Shown: piece by piece, positions 25,624 to 37,900 of the stretch | Position numbering within the stretch: position 1 is the first letter of the stretch | Layout of the letters: every line of letters starts with the position of its first letter | Assembly: GCA_031472005.1 (NCBI GenBank) | Contig: PZJY01000005.1 | Location: forward strand, 1,860,001 to 1,924,000 | Direction: 5' to 3' | DNA: 64,000 nucleotides | Origin: Tetracladium setigerum | Taxonomy: Eukaryota > Ascomycota > Leotiomycetes > Helotiales | Made by a program: the position numbers and the translations under genes | Notes under the pieces: model-generated | What the model saw: the letters and a program-made list of their open reading frames with translations, nothing else | What the model was told of the DNA's origin: nothing | Databases searched by the model: none

Positions 25624-27767
25624 TCAAACAATACTCTCCACCCCGTCCAAAATCGTCGAATTCGAACTCCATCTACTCGCCTTTGGCAACTCAATCGTCA
25701 ACTCCCTCCCCCATTCATCCCACCTCGTCATCGTCCCCGAATAACTCACCTTGGGCGCCACATCCGGCACCGAAAAGCGGTTATGCACCACCATCGATCG
25801 TAACGTCACAGATTTTTGACTCGTCTGTGTTGTGGCGTTAATCGGTAATGCGATGCTGCTTGATAGAATGGAGAGTTCGACGGGGCTTTCTTCACGGATG
25901 GGCGGCATACCGCGGATTCGGTAGAAGGCATTAAGGGCGGGGATGGAGAGGCCGTGGATGGCGATGGAGAAGATGACGAGGAAGTAGACTACTGTTGGAT
26001 GTGTGAGAAGAGAATATGAGAGAGGTGTGTATAAGGGGGGATAAGGGGGGGGGGGTAATGTTACCTGGTATCGTGACTGTGAGAAGAATGCGAACTTCTA
26101 CGTCTGCGGGATCGAGGTCGGATATCTTTGGGAAGAGGCTTTTCGCGTATTCAACGTAAAAAACGGCTCCGATCCCTAATCATATATTGTCAGTTATACC
26201 GTACTGGCATATGGAACAAGACAAAACGACGCACCAATAGGTCCGAAATATCCCATAAACAACGCCTCTTTCCAATTCGCAACGCAACTGAGCATCAACT
26301 TATATAAAATCAAGACTCCGGGAATACGACGAAAGAGAAGAATAAGTCCGCTTAATGCGAAGAAAGTTCCCACATTAAGATCGGATTGATGAAAGTCTTT
26401 GAATGGAATGACTGTTCCGAGATACATAAATCCACCAAGGTTGAGCAAGAGATCGAGAGAAGAGTTGACCTCGTCATGTAACTTGAGTGTTTCTTGGAGG
26501 TATTTGCCATCCCAGTTAAGCGAAGCACCTGCTATTGTGCAAGCGAGGAATTCTCCTATACCCACCGCTCCGCAGGTTCCAATGATAAAAAGCTAGTTGC
26601 TTGTTACTCCCTTTCGTCTTCCATGATTACCACCCCCTCCCCTCAAAAAAACGCGAAGCGGAAAGAAAGACTTACAGCCATCGCCGTAGGTAGCAACAAA
26701 TAATTCTCAGTATCCATCCACTTCCTCCGCGCTGCATAATTGATCATCCAGCAAGCTGCGAATCCAACCACGGCAACATAAATCAGCCCCAGCAAGACTT
26801 TATACAGACAAGTTTCCAGTAGCCATGTTCGAATGGCGATATCAACACCCCCGCCAAGTCGCCCTTGTAGCTCGCCACGGGTGCTTATTAGATTTTCTGC
26901 AATTTCAACGCCGACCAGCTTGTTCTGCCCGAGTATGGGTTTCTCCGCATATTGAATGAGATGGGTTGCCAGCATGAGGAATGGAAAGCCAAAGCCATCG
27001 TTTGAGGCTGCTTCCGCTGAGATGATCTCGCGGACGGGACGGGGGACAAATTTATCGGCGAAGAGACCTTTGGCGACGGCTTGGGAGAGAACGGGATCTG
27101 TACAGGTGACGCAGGATGCGATTACCATCGCGGAAAGCTATACTCTGTTAGATTATCGTTTTGAAGTTCGAAGGGCGATCTTTGGTTTGCCAGACTTACA
27201 AGGGAAAGCCTGGGAATGGCAAGCATTACGCAACCTGTTGAAACTAACCACATGATTGCCATGAGCGGTATCAAGCAGATGAACATCGGGAGTCGCTTTT
27301 TGAGAAAATACTTTGATGGTAGTTGAAAACCTGCAATTACAAGCTGGACGCCAATCACCACTCGGGTAATCCCCTTTGATTTCTTTAGCTTCTGTCAACC
27401 GGGTCAAGAAGGGAAAGTTTAGTAGTGTACCAGTGTAATGGCATCCTGTTGATCTCTGACCGCATAACCCCATTTTGACGAATCTAATACTTTTCCTGCT
27501 ATGGGTCCGACAATGATACCGGCGAGAACAGCTGGTACTTGATGTGTGTAAGCTATTGTTAGGATATTGAGAGAATGTTTGTTGAGTAGTACTTACGTGC
27601 TTCCCCTAGATACCAAGCCGATTTGATCTTGACAGATATCAGACTATATTAAATCATGAAAAGACCTTTTCTATGTCAGACATGTAAGTCCTGTATAATT
27701 TATATTAGGAACAAATAACAAGAACCACAAGAACAAGGTTCAAATCGCTTGGGTCAAGTTTCGGCAT
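25624..27767 (-). CDS. fungal Na+/H+ antiporter (NHA1-type, CPA family), first junction unresolved
   Basis: This plasma-membrane cation/proton antiporter contributes to sodium/potassium and pH homeostasis. Seven in-phase exons are clear: 27643-27597, 27537-27431, 27373-27200, 27137-26676, 26592-26235, 26175-26065 and 25991-25624. They encode successive membrane helices with the transport-site region TCTDPVLS followed by SNDGFGFPFL. Other family-like pieces are WYLGEALPAVLAGIIVGP and VVIGVQLVIAGFQLP. The cytoplasmic tail is short (about 90 residues) compared with yeast Nha1. The likely start is MPKLDPSDLNLVLVVL at 27767. The join from it to exon 27643 does not close in phase, and the expected rest of helix 1 contains an in-frame TAA at about 27651. 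That may be an assembly error, an atypical intron or a real lesion. Confidence 0.85.
26045..26055. repeat. G11 homopolymer in an antiporter intron
   Basis: Eleven consecutive G occur on the plus strand, just inside a 73-nt intron of the antiporter gene and close to its donor. The count is likely unreliable, given the homopolymer errors elsewhere in the window. Confidence 0.8.
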
Positions 27768-29731
27768 TGTGACGACTCTGGCACAACACTGGAAACAAGT
27801 TATTAAAAGAAGCAAGAATCAAAACAAAAATCCAGATTGAGATATTTGATAATTGAGAAGATAGAGCGATAAGAAAGAGTTGAAAGCGCTAAATACACGG
27901 AGAGTTGATACTCGTTAACAGTTGTTGGTCTGATTTATCTCGTCGATGCAAGATTCACAAGATTATATACCCCAACAACAAGCAACAAAACACGTAAATG
28001 GAGAGCTGGAGGATAAGGCTGAAATTATTTGGGGTCACCGGGCATGATCAATCTTATTCATGGACATTAGAAAGAATGTGAGCCTGGTACCTGGAAATAG
28101 TAAGAACATCTGCTGTACCTCCATGTGGGGAGACACAAAGCAGGTAGTTCCCAGATCTTAGTAGTTTACCTGAAATGTCGAGGAGTGAGATCTGACGTGG
28201 GATGCAAGTACCCGGACTTTTCAAGTCTACTCGAAGGCAGAGATAAGCAATTGAACCTGCGTCTGCCCGAAATATACCACCAGCCGACCGGGAAAGACGA
28301 CTGGTATGTCGCTAGGATTTTCACTTGGTGCTCTTTTCAGTTGATTACCTTTTAGAATCGTTTCACTCTCTCAATATTGACGTGAAGAAAGGTAATATGA
28401 AGATGATTGTTATTGATTTTTATTGGTGCTCAACTGCGAACGGTCCGTTGGAAATTGTTGCGACAACAGATTCCTAGCAGGCGTCTTCAATCAAGCAGTT
28501 GAGGTGTTCATTCGAGAACCACTTCTGACAACTGAAAAGAGCCGAATTTTCCATGACGCCATGAAAACGAGCATGTTAGGCACTTGAGAAGCTTGTAAGG
28601 GAGTACCTGTGCTGTGTTGCTGTGCAATGTTAGACGGATTGAGACTGAACCCTGATTTGAAATTGCCTTGTGCATTCAGCACACAAGAATAACAAGACCC
28701 ATTCATCTCTCACGAAACATGGCGAAGTTTCGAGGTTCGATTAATAACCTGTTGGTTGGGGAAAAGTTGCCTGAACAAATCTGCAGTGCTGTGATCATAA
28801 TGGATTGGTGGCATTGTTGAGGCGATTCGGTGATACCTACTCAGCCTCGGTTTGTGCCATAAAATAAAGATATCTATCGAACTGGGTCAAAGGGGGAAGT
28901 TTATGACAGTCATAAGCAAGGATGGGTTTGAGACGGCGCTTCTTCGGGCTGGTTCGTATTGGATATTTTGGAGCTGTCGCCGTTGAGATTGTTGGCTGGA
29001 TGGAAAGCGTCTCAAAGGTATATCACGAATGTCTTGAATTAGGAGTCTGTTTAAACACTCTCCTCCTTCCCTTTGAATTAGATTTTCTTTTCAAGGACGT
29101 CTAAATACAAGAATTCTTTACACCCTTTCCCAATGTATTTCTTCAACAGATTTCGTAAGGTTGGAATAGGAAAGAAATCCAAGAGATTCGTCTCAAACGG
29201 AAGAGGCAATTTAAGTCTCACCTTACCAGACGAGAATGCCTGAAGATGATGGTTGCACCAGGCTCTAGGTTGCAGAACAGACCAAGAGTTAAGCTTATAA
29301 AATGAGCCAGATGGAAAAATTTGGTAGGCAGAGAGCTCTTTTAATTCTTTCAAAATTACAAAACTGGCTTCAAGACAGATTGTTAAACCGTAAAGTGTTA
29401 TGAGCCCCGTCAACGAGGCTGGATTGTTTCGGATAAAACCCACCCTGTGTGTCTCCCTATACTTGGCCCAAAAAAAAAGGTATGATTCATACAAATCGCA
29501 ATGTTATTTGGATTACACCCATCATAGAAGAAGAGAACACTTCAATGCATCTACACTAGGTAGATGACACATAACCTTTTTGCAGCCAGGCTTGGTAACA
29601 GCCACGTGGAGGCTCCCAACGCTCAAATGTTGCCTGGATAGGCACAGTATAGAACCTGCCTCGTTCGCAACGTAAACTATCAAGACAGCATCATCGCCAA
29701 AATTCATAGCAAATCATCTAATCCATACATT
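27768..29731. other. 2 kb intergenic region, AT-rich
   Basis: This stretch includes the antiporter promoter and the promoter of the secreted LRR-like gene. Open frames are short. A 138-codon minus-strand frame (29078-29494) is listed separately as doubtful. Confidence 0.5.
29078..29494 (-). CDS. doubtful open frame, 138 codons
   Basis: A minus-strand frame encodes a leucine- and lysine-rich sequence (LTICLEASFVILKELKEL). It has no signal peptide or domain I recognise. The composition is protein-like, but no homologous family came to mind and no introns extend it. It could be a degraded F-box/LRR-type remnant or chance. Confidence 0.2.
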   Translation of the reverse strand: MYESYLFFWAKYRETHRVGFIRNNPASLTGLITLYGLTICLEASFVILKELKELSAYQIFPSGSFYKLNSWSVLQPRAWCNHHLQAFSSGKVRLKLPLPFETNLLDFFPIPTLRNLLKKYIGKGCKEFLYLDVLEKKI

Positions 29732-31528
29732 ATGCAAATGCAAAGATGTTACTACTTTCTCGCCTCGACTCTGGCTCTATCAAGTCAGTTGTTTGGAGTT
29801 GAGGCACTCTCCATGATGTCTCCGAGTGAAATACCATCCAAGTCTATCTGGAAATTTATCAACGACTCGCGATCCGACGGAGTATCACACGAAGCAAATC
29901 GGGCTATATGTTCAAATTACCTCAATCTAGTCCAGCCAGACACCAAATTGGACGATTTTTCTCAACCAGGCCACCACATCATGCGCCTTCAATATGATGA
30001 TGATTATGATGATCAGGCACACCGATTTTTGCAATACATTGTTGGCACAGGCATACACAAATCCAGCTCATGGGACTTTGAAATCTTCATGGACCAGGAT
30101 AGTGAATTTTATAATTCTCCGAAGGTCGACCTTGCGCTCATCGAAAGGTTTTTCAATATGACCACAGCGGTTAGCACGGTTCGATGGAGTATTTACTCGC
30201 ACATGCCACGAAGTCTCCACAAGTTGATTGAGCTGCGACACCCTACTGCCAAACTATACTATGGCAAGGTATTTCTGCCTAGACAAGCTACTCATCAGGG
30301 AGAATGGGCCGACTTTTATCGACTGGAACGGAAGAGCCAGGAGGAAAATAATGAGCTGAGGGAGACCGTTCGAGAGCAAGTATTGAACATGGAACGCCGA
30401 GAGCTAGAAAAAACACGGGATGAGATTCGGGAAGTGATTATCAACTCTACTATTCTGCAATCCCTTGGTATTAGCTTGTCGTTCGCGAATGGGCTTAGGG
30501 TCGAAGAAATCGATTACGTCCATCGGGTCCTCATCACTTGTCCCAACATCAAGGAACTTTCACTGTCCTTTAGAGATGGCTTTGACCATGACTCAACAGA
30601 CAATACCTTCCAAACCGGATTTAATTTTCAATTGCACACCGAGAAATTTGCGGCACTTGAATCTTTAAGTTTGGACGGGTACGGCTTCAAGGAACCCCCA
30701 AATGGACGAACGGAATCCGAATGGGTCTACAAAGAAGTTCTTCGTTTTCCCCTAAACTGGCTTCCCAAATTTATCATCGATTCTCTGGGCTCCTCACGAA
30801 TCAACAGCTGGGGAGGCTTCGACTCAGAATATGTAAGAACAACCCCATGGGTTCCAGGGCCAGGAGAGAAAACGAATCTTGAACAGTGGCTCGAAAAGAT
30901 GGATTGGTCAAAATTGCACACCCTAAAACTCACCAGACCGCAAGCTTACGAACTGAAAAAATTATCTACTGGAAATATTCTATCGGGTTTGAAGACGATC
31001 ACCTTTGAGCAGGGAGATCTCAACGCCACCCTGGATTTTCTGCGAGATATACCGACGAGCCTGGAGAATATTTCAATATTAACCGACAATGTCAAAGGAT
31101 CAAATCAAATCTTGAAAGTTCTATGGGAGAAGCCCTCGAAGAATTTGAAAGCGCTTGCTCTACGATATGTAGATGAATGCGGTTGCAACTACGACGAGAA
31201 TTATCTCAGTGGATGCCAATGCCGATGCGGAACCCCTCTTAGCCAAACCAACATCTCAGATATTTTGGAACACTTCCCGAGGTTGCAAAGTCTTGAGATC
31301 GGCCTTAATATTGGAAAGGAATGGAATTATGGGCTGCTTGATACGCTTGCAAATTTCGAGGAGTTGAAAGAGCTGACGTTGGTGGTTGATGTACAATCTA
31401 TCAGGCCTGAAGAAGGATATTACTGGAAGGGTAATGCTAATGATATGTGGCTCGTTAAACTCGGGATTGAGGGGTATTTGAGGAAGGTTAAAAAGGGAGT
31501 CAAATTTGAGAAGCTAAAGGTCAAGTGA
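29732..31528 (+). CDS. secreted LRR-like protein of unknown function
   Basis: This is an intronless 598-residue protein. Residues 1-26 look like a signal peptide (hydrophobic core YYFLASTLALSSQLFGVEA), so secretion or entry to the secretory pathway is predicted. The body resembles leucine-rich-repeat proteins of the fungal F-box/LRR kind: repeated segments such as IKELSLSF, FAALESLSLDGYGF, LHTLKLTRP, LKTITFEQGDL, LENISILTDN and LQSLEIGLNIG at irregular 25-60 residue spacing. No F-box is present. A charged helical segment (about residues 200-235) precedes the repeats. A cysteine cluster (CGCNYDENYLSGCQCRCG) lies at about residue 483-500 and could bind metal or form disulfides. Function is unknown; an extracellular binding role is conceivable but unproven. 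Confidence 0.75.
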   Translation: MQMQRCYYFLASTLALSSQLFGVEALSMMSPSEIPSKSIWKFINDSRSDGVSHEANRAICSNYLNLVQPDTKLDDFSQPGHHIMRLQYDDDYDDQAHRFLQYIVGTGIHKSSSWDFEIFMDQDSEFYNSPKVDLALIERFFNMTTAVSTVRWSIYSHMPRSLHKLIELRHPTAKLYYGKVFLPRQATHQGEWADFYRLERKSQEENNELRETVREQVLNMERRELEKTRDEIREVIINSTILQSLGISLSFANGLRVEEIDYVHRVLITCPNIKELSLSFRDGFDHDSTDNTFQTGFNFQLHTEKFAALESLSLDGYGFKEPPNGRTESEWVYKEVLRFPLNWLPKFIIDSLGSSRINSWGGFDSEYVRTTPWVPGPGEKTNLEQWLEKMDWSKLHTLKLTRPQAYELKKLSTGNILSGLKTITFEQGDLNATLDFLRDIPTSLENISILTDNVKGSNQILKVLWEKPSKNLKALALRYVDECGCNYDENYLSGCQCRCGTPLSQTNISDILEHFPRLQSLEIGLNIGKEWNYGLLDTLANFEELKELTLVVDVQSIRPEEGYYWKGNANDMWLVKLGIEGYLRKVKKGVKFEKLKVK

Positions 31529-31684
31529 AGGAGCTCAAACTGATTGTTAATCCAGTGTCTGTATACCTTTCCGGCTATCACTTTCTGGAGGCAAGGATCA
31601 ATAATTGTGCGTACATAGTATTAATACCTAGTTCATGAAATTAGAATCTCGTGTATATGGCTTTAAGAGAAGTTCAAACACTTT

Positions 31685-33326
31685 TCAGCCCAAGGCTTCA
31701 CGGTACTTTAGAACGAACGCGTCGAACGCAAGCAGGAATGATGCGATGTGATCGTCCGTCAGCTCCATATTCAGGGTTATGAATCCTCTTTGGGCAATGT
31801 AGAACCCATTATCAAGCATATGATGCCAAAACAAAGGTAACAGTGTGATCTTGCTCTCGCCCGAGAAATGCACCGATAGCATGCTCCCTTGTCCTGATAC
31901 CCACATGCCTAACTCCTCATCAGAAAGCATGAGAGACTCGAAGTCGAAATCCTCTGGTGGTTCGATTATGAGTGGAGATGGCTCGCGTGGGAAAAGAGAG
32001 TCGTCCTCGTTGCCTCTTACAGACAGCAATTCTCTTTTCTTTGGACCTGGGACTTGATTTTTCGAGAGTATTGCCGTCATTCCATTTCTCAATTTGTTCC
32101 CAAGATCGTTCAGTTGCTGAACGGCAGTCTCGTCGTAGATGTCCATTCCAGCACAACCGGCAGCCATGGTGACGATGTTGTTGTTGAACGTTCCAGAGTG
32201 ACTCAACTCGCCTTTTCGAGGGTCAAACATTGTCATTGGTCCATCTTTTCTCCCGCCGAATGCTCCAAAGGACATTCCGCCACCGATGTACTTACCCAGA
32301 GTTACGAGATCTGGGGTTAAGTTCAAGGCGGATGAGAGGCCATGGTAGGATAATCTCGAGGTCATAACCTCATCAACGACGAATAATGCACCAAGTTGAT
32401 GGGCAGTGGCATTGAGGTAGTGAAGGAACTTGGAGTTTCCAACAATACATCCTCCACTCCCCTGAATTAATTCAACGAGAATTGCGGCCAGCGAATCTTT
32501 CGGAAGAGAAGCGATGATGGCGGCGGTTCCAGCAATATCGTTGTAAGGGGCAATCACAAAATCATGTGGGAGATTAGTATTGACGTTCGAAACAGTGGAA
32601 CCAAAGTATAAGGTTCCACCATGGTATCCGTTTTTGAAGACCAAAACTTTCTTGCGTCCTGTAGCAGCTACTGCAGTCGCGATAGCCATGGTGTTGGCTT
32701 CGGTTCCTGAGTTTGTAAATCGGACAAGCTCGATTCCTGAGGGGGAGAATCGCTCGACGATCTATTATTCGGTGGTTAGTGATCAAGATGAAGTGGATAG
32801 ATAATTTGGAGATTTCAAATAACCTTCTGCGCTAGTTTTCGTTCGTAGATGTTCGGACCTCCATAACTCCAACCCTTCGTGAGAGCATCTGTGATTGCAT
32901 CCGAGATCTTTTGGTTGTCATGACCGAAAATCCCTGCAGTGTATTCGCCCAAAAGGTCGATATAAACATCCCATCAATACTTGTCAACTTGCACCCTTTC
33001 CCATTGACTATTTGCTCTGTCAGTTGCTGAATCCGAAAACCATTTCATGGATTAATGAGCGCACCGATCGTCACTGGGAAGGGACTCGCGTGCAGAACAG
33101 TCCTAGTATTTCCACCCGGAAAGTAGTTACACGCATCATTATGAGCCTTTAGACTCAATGGATTGGAAATTGTATATCGAGCTTGGGCAGTTGCTAGAGC
33201 TGCTGATAGCGGATCGAAGGGAGAAGCTGGTGATCGGATTTGACTGAGGGAGGAGTGTCGACGGTGGTGAGATGATTCCGAATTGCTTTGGAGGGGTGCA
33301 ACATAAGACATTGAATTATTCTGCAT
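31685..33326 (-). CDS. class III PLP-dependent aminotransferase (glutamate-1-semialdehyde aminotransferase-like), one frameshift
   Basis: This is a fold-type I, PLP-dependent enzyme of the HemL-like/class III group. Exons are 33326(or 33311)-33065, 33007-32824 and 32761-31685. The N-terminal part has CNYFPGGNTRTVLH and YTAGIFGHD. The cofactor-binding part has SGTEAN, GYHGG, FVVDEVMTSR and the Schiff-base lysine in TLGKYIGGG. The frame breaks at CCC 32970-32972; one extra base gives SIDGDVYIDLLGEY, the expected family sequence. Fungi make heme by the Shemin pathway, so a heme role is unlikely. An amino-acid or amino-sugar transaminase role is more probable. The substrate is unknown. The first ATG could be at 33326 or 33311; a longer frame to 33410 adds a hydrophobic but unconvincing leader. 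Confidence 0.85.
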
Positions 33327-33539
33327 CTGAAAAAAATTTCGAATTACCAGCAACAGGAAAAGTGGTCTGGAACTTGAGAGGAGGAATCCTCGGAATATCA
33401 AGCTTCTCAAAGGGTCCTCGTGATGTCACCGTCACAAGCCAAGCCGGACAATTTTGTTGACGATCAAAGCTTCCCGACCTCATTCAAACTTCGACGAAAC
33501 TAGAAATCTAAACCTAAACCTCCGTATCAACCGCCCACG
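33327..33539. promoter_or_regulatory. short divergent promoter
   Basis: About 210 bp separate the outward-facing starts of the aminotransferase (-) and the DUF2470 protein (+), so the two genes probably share promoter elements. No specific site was identified. Confidence 0.5.
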
Positions 33540-34214
33540 ATGGCAGACTCCAAAGATGAGGCTGCAAAAGCTCGCATCATCAAACACCTCAACGCGGATC
33601 ACCAAGAATCCTTGACCCTCTACCTGCGTCACTATGCGAAACTCTCCTCCTCCACGGCAGACTCCCCCACAATGACCGACATCTCCCTCGCACAGATGAC
33701 ATTCCGCACACGCGACGGGAACACACATATCATACCCTTCCAGCCCCCCATGAAATCATTCTCGGACGCACGAGTTCGCACGGTGGAGATGGATCGCGAG
33801 GCGAGAGCCGCGCTGGATTTGAGCAGCATCCGAGTCACGGAATTTGATCTGCCATATGGCACGTATCAATGGACAGTGATCACCACCATTGTTTTCGCGT
33901 TTGCTGTCTACTTCAATGTCGGGCTTATTGTGCCGGGGACCTTTGTGTATGATACGCTGTTGCCATATTGGCCTGGTGGACCAGATTGGTTCTTCTGGGT
34001 CGTGGATAAATTGCCGTATTTTGTTTTTGGGATTCATGCTGGAGAAGCTTTGTGGTTGGATCAGACTAGGTTGAGGAAGTATAATGTGAGGCGAGGGAGT
34101 GGGTTATGGTGGAAATGGTTTGGAAGTGCTGTTGCAGAGGGAGGGGGGGCGATTTTGAGATTCGATGCGATTGTTAAGAGGAAGGTCGAGGAGGCTGAGA
34201 AGAGGCAGCATTGA
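33540..34214 (+). CDS. DUF2470-domain membrane protein
   Basis: This single-exon gene encodes 224 residues. The N-terminal half is a DUF2470 domain with the signature HLNADHQESLTLYLRHY (residues about 16-32). Related domains occur in heme-oxygenase-like and pyridoxamine-oxidase-like split-barrel proteins. The C-terminal half has one or two membrane segments (VITTIVFAFAVYFNVGLIV, then WFFWVVDKLPYFVFGIHAGEALW) and a basic tail (KRKVEEAEKR). This arrangement is usual for a conserved fungal family of unknown function. Sharing a promoter with a PLP enzyme is suggestive only. Confidence 0.8.
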   Translation: MADSKDEAAKARIIKHLNADHQESLTLYLRHYAKLSSSTADSPTMTDISLAQMTFRTRDGNTHIIPFQPPMKSFSDARVRTVEMDREARAALDLSSIRVTEFDLPYGTYQWTVITTIVFAFAVYFNVGLIVPGTFVYDTLLPYWPGGPDWFFWVVDKLPYFVFGIHAGEALWLDQTRLRKYNVRRGSGLWWKWFGSAVAEGGGAILRFDAIVKRKVEEAEKRQH

Positions 34215-34927
34215 TAATATTGCTGATATATGGGATGAATATTTCGGGCTTCTAGAGTGTTCCACAAGACTTTTATAGATATCTAAAACCGGTCAGTTGA
34301 GCAATATACTGTACTGACCTCGTGGCAGCTGGAGTGGTTCTGCCTCAGGAAAGGAATTCTTTATTTCTTCAATCAGAAGAATTACTGTTCCAAGAGTAAG
34401 ATATTACTTTAAATTGAGGCTTGTTACACTGCACGCACTACTCCCGGTCTGTTTGAAATCCTAGAAAGGCACAAAAGGTCTTCGACAAACACTTCAACAA
34501 ATTGAAAGTTCAGCTAAGAAATCATCAGCGAATGAAAAAGGATTCCTTAGACGAATGCATCTAATCCATATGTGCACTATAGATCATAATCTCACTATTC
34601 AGGATATTGAATCCATAGCTCTTCATTACAATCACACACCCGTGATTCAATATACTCTACTCTACAATATATTATGTATATTTAATTTCTTAATATACCT
34701 AGGCACAGAAGGTGATAAACATGCATCACACGTTAAGCTTCTCAGACCCCCTCTAGATACGCAAGGAACAATAAAAGGTGAGAGAACGCCAGCGATTTCT
34801 AGTTCCCAAATAATGCATCAAACCGCCTACCAAATGCTTGAGAAGTGCGCACCCGCAGAAACAAAAACGATTCTATGGTAATCATACCCACCAACTCCGC
34901 GCTCAATCAATAAATGCACTTTCATAC
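34215..34927. other. convergent intergenic region
   Basis: This region holds the 3' flanks of the DUF2470 gene (+) and tsc1 (-). It is AT-rich, with a TATTATGTATATTTAATTTC-like stretch near 34670. No gene is supported. Confidence 0.5.
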
Positions 34928-37900
34928 TCATCTGAGCACCTTTGACAAAAGCCCTCCTTTTTTCTTCTCCTTGACTTCCTTCCCTTCATTGGCTTCTTCG
35001 TCTCTTTCGTCTTTATATTTCTTTGTTCTGTCCTTGAAACTTGCTCCACCTGCGTTTTGTACACCACCTTGGATAAATGTTAGCATTTTCTATCTATTTT
35101 AATGCCGGGAGAAATGAAATGGATGAATAGGTGGATTGATATGCTTACCACGACCATAAACTCTCGGAGCCGGTCGAGACTCATATCTCCCTTCCATCCT
35201 CAAACTCTGTCTCTGAACCTCCTTTTCCTTGCCCTTGGAGCCCGGTCTAATTGAGCTCAAGAAGGGTTCGGTGCCCATGTAGTGACTGGCACCACCACCA
35301 TGCATACCATGACTGTGACCTCCTGAAGGGGTCAAGGAGCTAACAGGTGAAGTTGGACCAGAATCAGTGTTGTAATCATGCTCAGTTCGCTCTGCGGGCG
35401 AGATGCGTGGTGGTGCAATGGAAGAGGCGCCCGATTCGAGACCAGGGATTGTTTCCATGCGCTCGAATCGCTCTGTTCTGGAGCGTGGAGAGATTATGTT
35501 GGAATTGGCAGTAACGATATCGTTATCCCATGTGACGGTGTTGGAAATAGGAATCGAGCGTGTGCTCATTGATCGAGTTACTGTTGGAGACGTGTGCCCA
35601 TCACTGTATTGTCGTTGTCGGATTGGCGGCGAAGGAGATGGTGGAGTTCCCGAACTTGCTATTCTGTGGTCTAATTCCTCTCTCAATTCCATATTCTCAT
35701 CGTGCAACGCTGAGTACTTTCTTTGGAGACGAGCGTAGGCTTTGTTGACTTCCATTGCCCGATTCCTAGACGAAGCCAACGCAGTATCGAACATCTCCTG
35801 ACTGATAACTGATGATTGTCTCGTCGAATTGGAGCTATTTTCACCGTCTCCATTCTGAACTGTGCTGCGAGCCGCACGGAGCTTGATGGCGTATGCCTGA
35901 TGCGCAAGCTCAAGTTCCGTTTCTCGTGCGTTCAACTTCATCTCCATCACATCCAATTGTTCTTTCAATGATTCCTCCGTGTCAATCGCCTTGACCGCTA
36001 AATTTTCGTTCAACTCATGATTCCGAACGGCAATAAGAAGTCGCGCATTTTCAGTTCTCAAATCTTGCAACTCTTTCTCAGCGGCTCTATAAACAATCCC
36101 TTCTGTTCGTGCTCCAAGTTCTGCGTTCTCAGCCATAACAACGACTTGTCTCATGGTTCGGAGGTTTTCGTTGGCGGATTCAAGATCACGTTTGAATTGG
36201 TTCCGCTCAAAGATAATATTCTTTTGGTCATCTCGCATAGTTCGAACTCTATCGCTGAGTGTGGTTTCCCATTTTCGAGCATGAAGTTTGGATTTCTCCG
36301 CTTCCGTCCGCATTTGAATATTGATTTTCTTAGCTTCCTCGTACTTGGACTTCAACTGACGGTTGGCATTAATAAGATTCTGTGTTTCTGCTTCGGCTCT
36401 TGCTTCGCGAAGTTGCTTGCGTCGGAGGTGTCCAATGTGGGAGAGATGTTGAGCCTTGAGATACTGCTCCAGATTTACATCGTTTCGAAGCAGTTGAATT
36501 TCGCGATGGAGGTATGCAATTTTGACTGCCGAATCAATGGGCTCAGAAACCTTTCGTGGGATACCATCACGCTCCAGGGGTGAGAGGAAATCAATAGGAG
36601 GGTCGATGAGGGTATTCGACAGAGCAAATGACCGAATAGAGCCTTCCACTACACTTCCGCGAGTTGATCGCTGGCTGCTCAACATGTTTGAAAGTTGGTT
36701 ATTGGAGGAGGAGTGAAGCATCTGTGGAGGAATTGTTGGACTATCCGAGCCCATCGGCGGTAAAGTCGGAGAATCCCCTCCCGGTGACAAACCTTGTGAA
36801 GTCTGAGAGAATGTTCTGTGAAGTGATTCGTCCTGCGAAGTACCTGTTTGTCGAGTGTCTCTCCAGCCTATTGATTTTGCAGAGAACGTTTGGCTATCTC
36901 CAAGTAGAGCATGACTTGGAATATCGAGGTTCAATTTCTGAGTTGGGCCCCGTGTGCGAGCCTCGTGCTTGTCATGGTCGTCTCCAGCAGTAAATAATCC
37001 CATACATTCCGCTACCACATCAGCTGCCTCGCTGTTGATCCAACGGTTGGTATCAGTGAGCTCTGACTCCATTGTGAGATGGAAGAAGTTTGGATGCAAC
37101 AGATGAACCTGTCTGAAAGTTTCTGATCGCTGACGAATTTCAGTAGGATCGATGTCTATTTCATCAGCTCCAGGAAAATTGGAACTTCTTAGATACTTCT
37201 GAGGCTTTCGAATGTAACTCATGAAGTTGATGGGATACAGTCCATAGAGAAACGTGAAGTAGTGAAGTAGCTCTGGAACGGTCTCGTCGTCAGACTCGAG
37301 CAGAAAGCTCATCTTCACCCAAGCATTTGATGTCCAATCTCCCTTCTCGTCTTCATCATCCTCGTCATCCTCGTGATCGGTTTTGGTTGGTTGGTCATCT
37401 GCGCTTCTCTCCCGATCCCAAAACAACATTCGACTGTAGATATTGAACAGTGCAGGAAGATGAGGACCAAGTGAGCTAGGTATGTGTGGTAGAAACATGA
37501 CCAAGGTGGTCATAGCCAGAGAAATGACTCTTGTAGAGGTGTCGTATTGTAGGCATTTCAGGAGACTTTCGAAGAGAGGGGTCTGCATCATTTGATGGAG
37601 ATGGGGAGGTTGGTGTCTAATGAACTCGCACAACAATGTCAAAGCCAGAATTCTTGTCTCCTTCTTGACGAAGAATCGGTTCACTGAGATCAAGAATTCC
37701 TATCCGCATTAGCTCGGTCCAGTCCACATTTTAGAGAAGGCGTAAACTCACCTTAGGCTTCTTCCTGCCAAATGCTAATAGAATGTGTTGAACCTGCTTC
37801 TCGAGAAACTGTGCATGTTGGTCCAGATCCTCGAGAGCGCTGTTGTTATTATGCATCCATATCTTGATCAGATTATCGCCAATGGCATGCGCTGTAGCCC

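Noticed and set aside
28730..28750. GAGGTTCGATTAA, resembling a tRNA T-loop
   Set aside because: No matching A box, acceptor stem or cloverleaf could be built around it.
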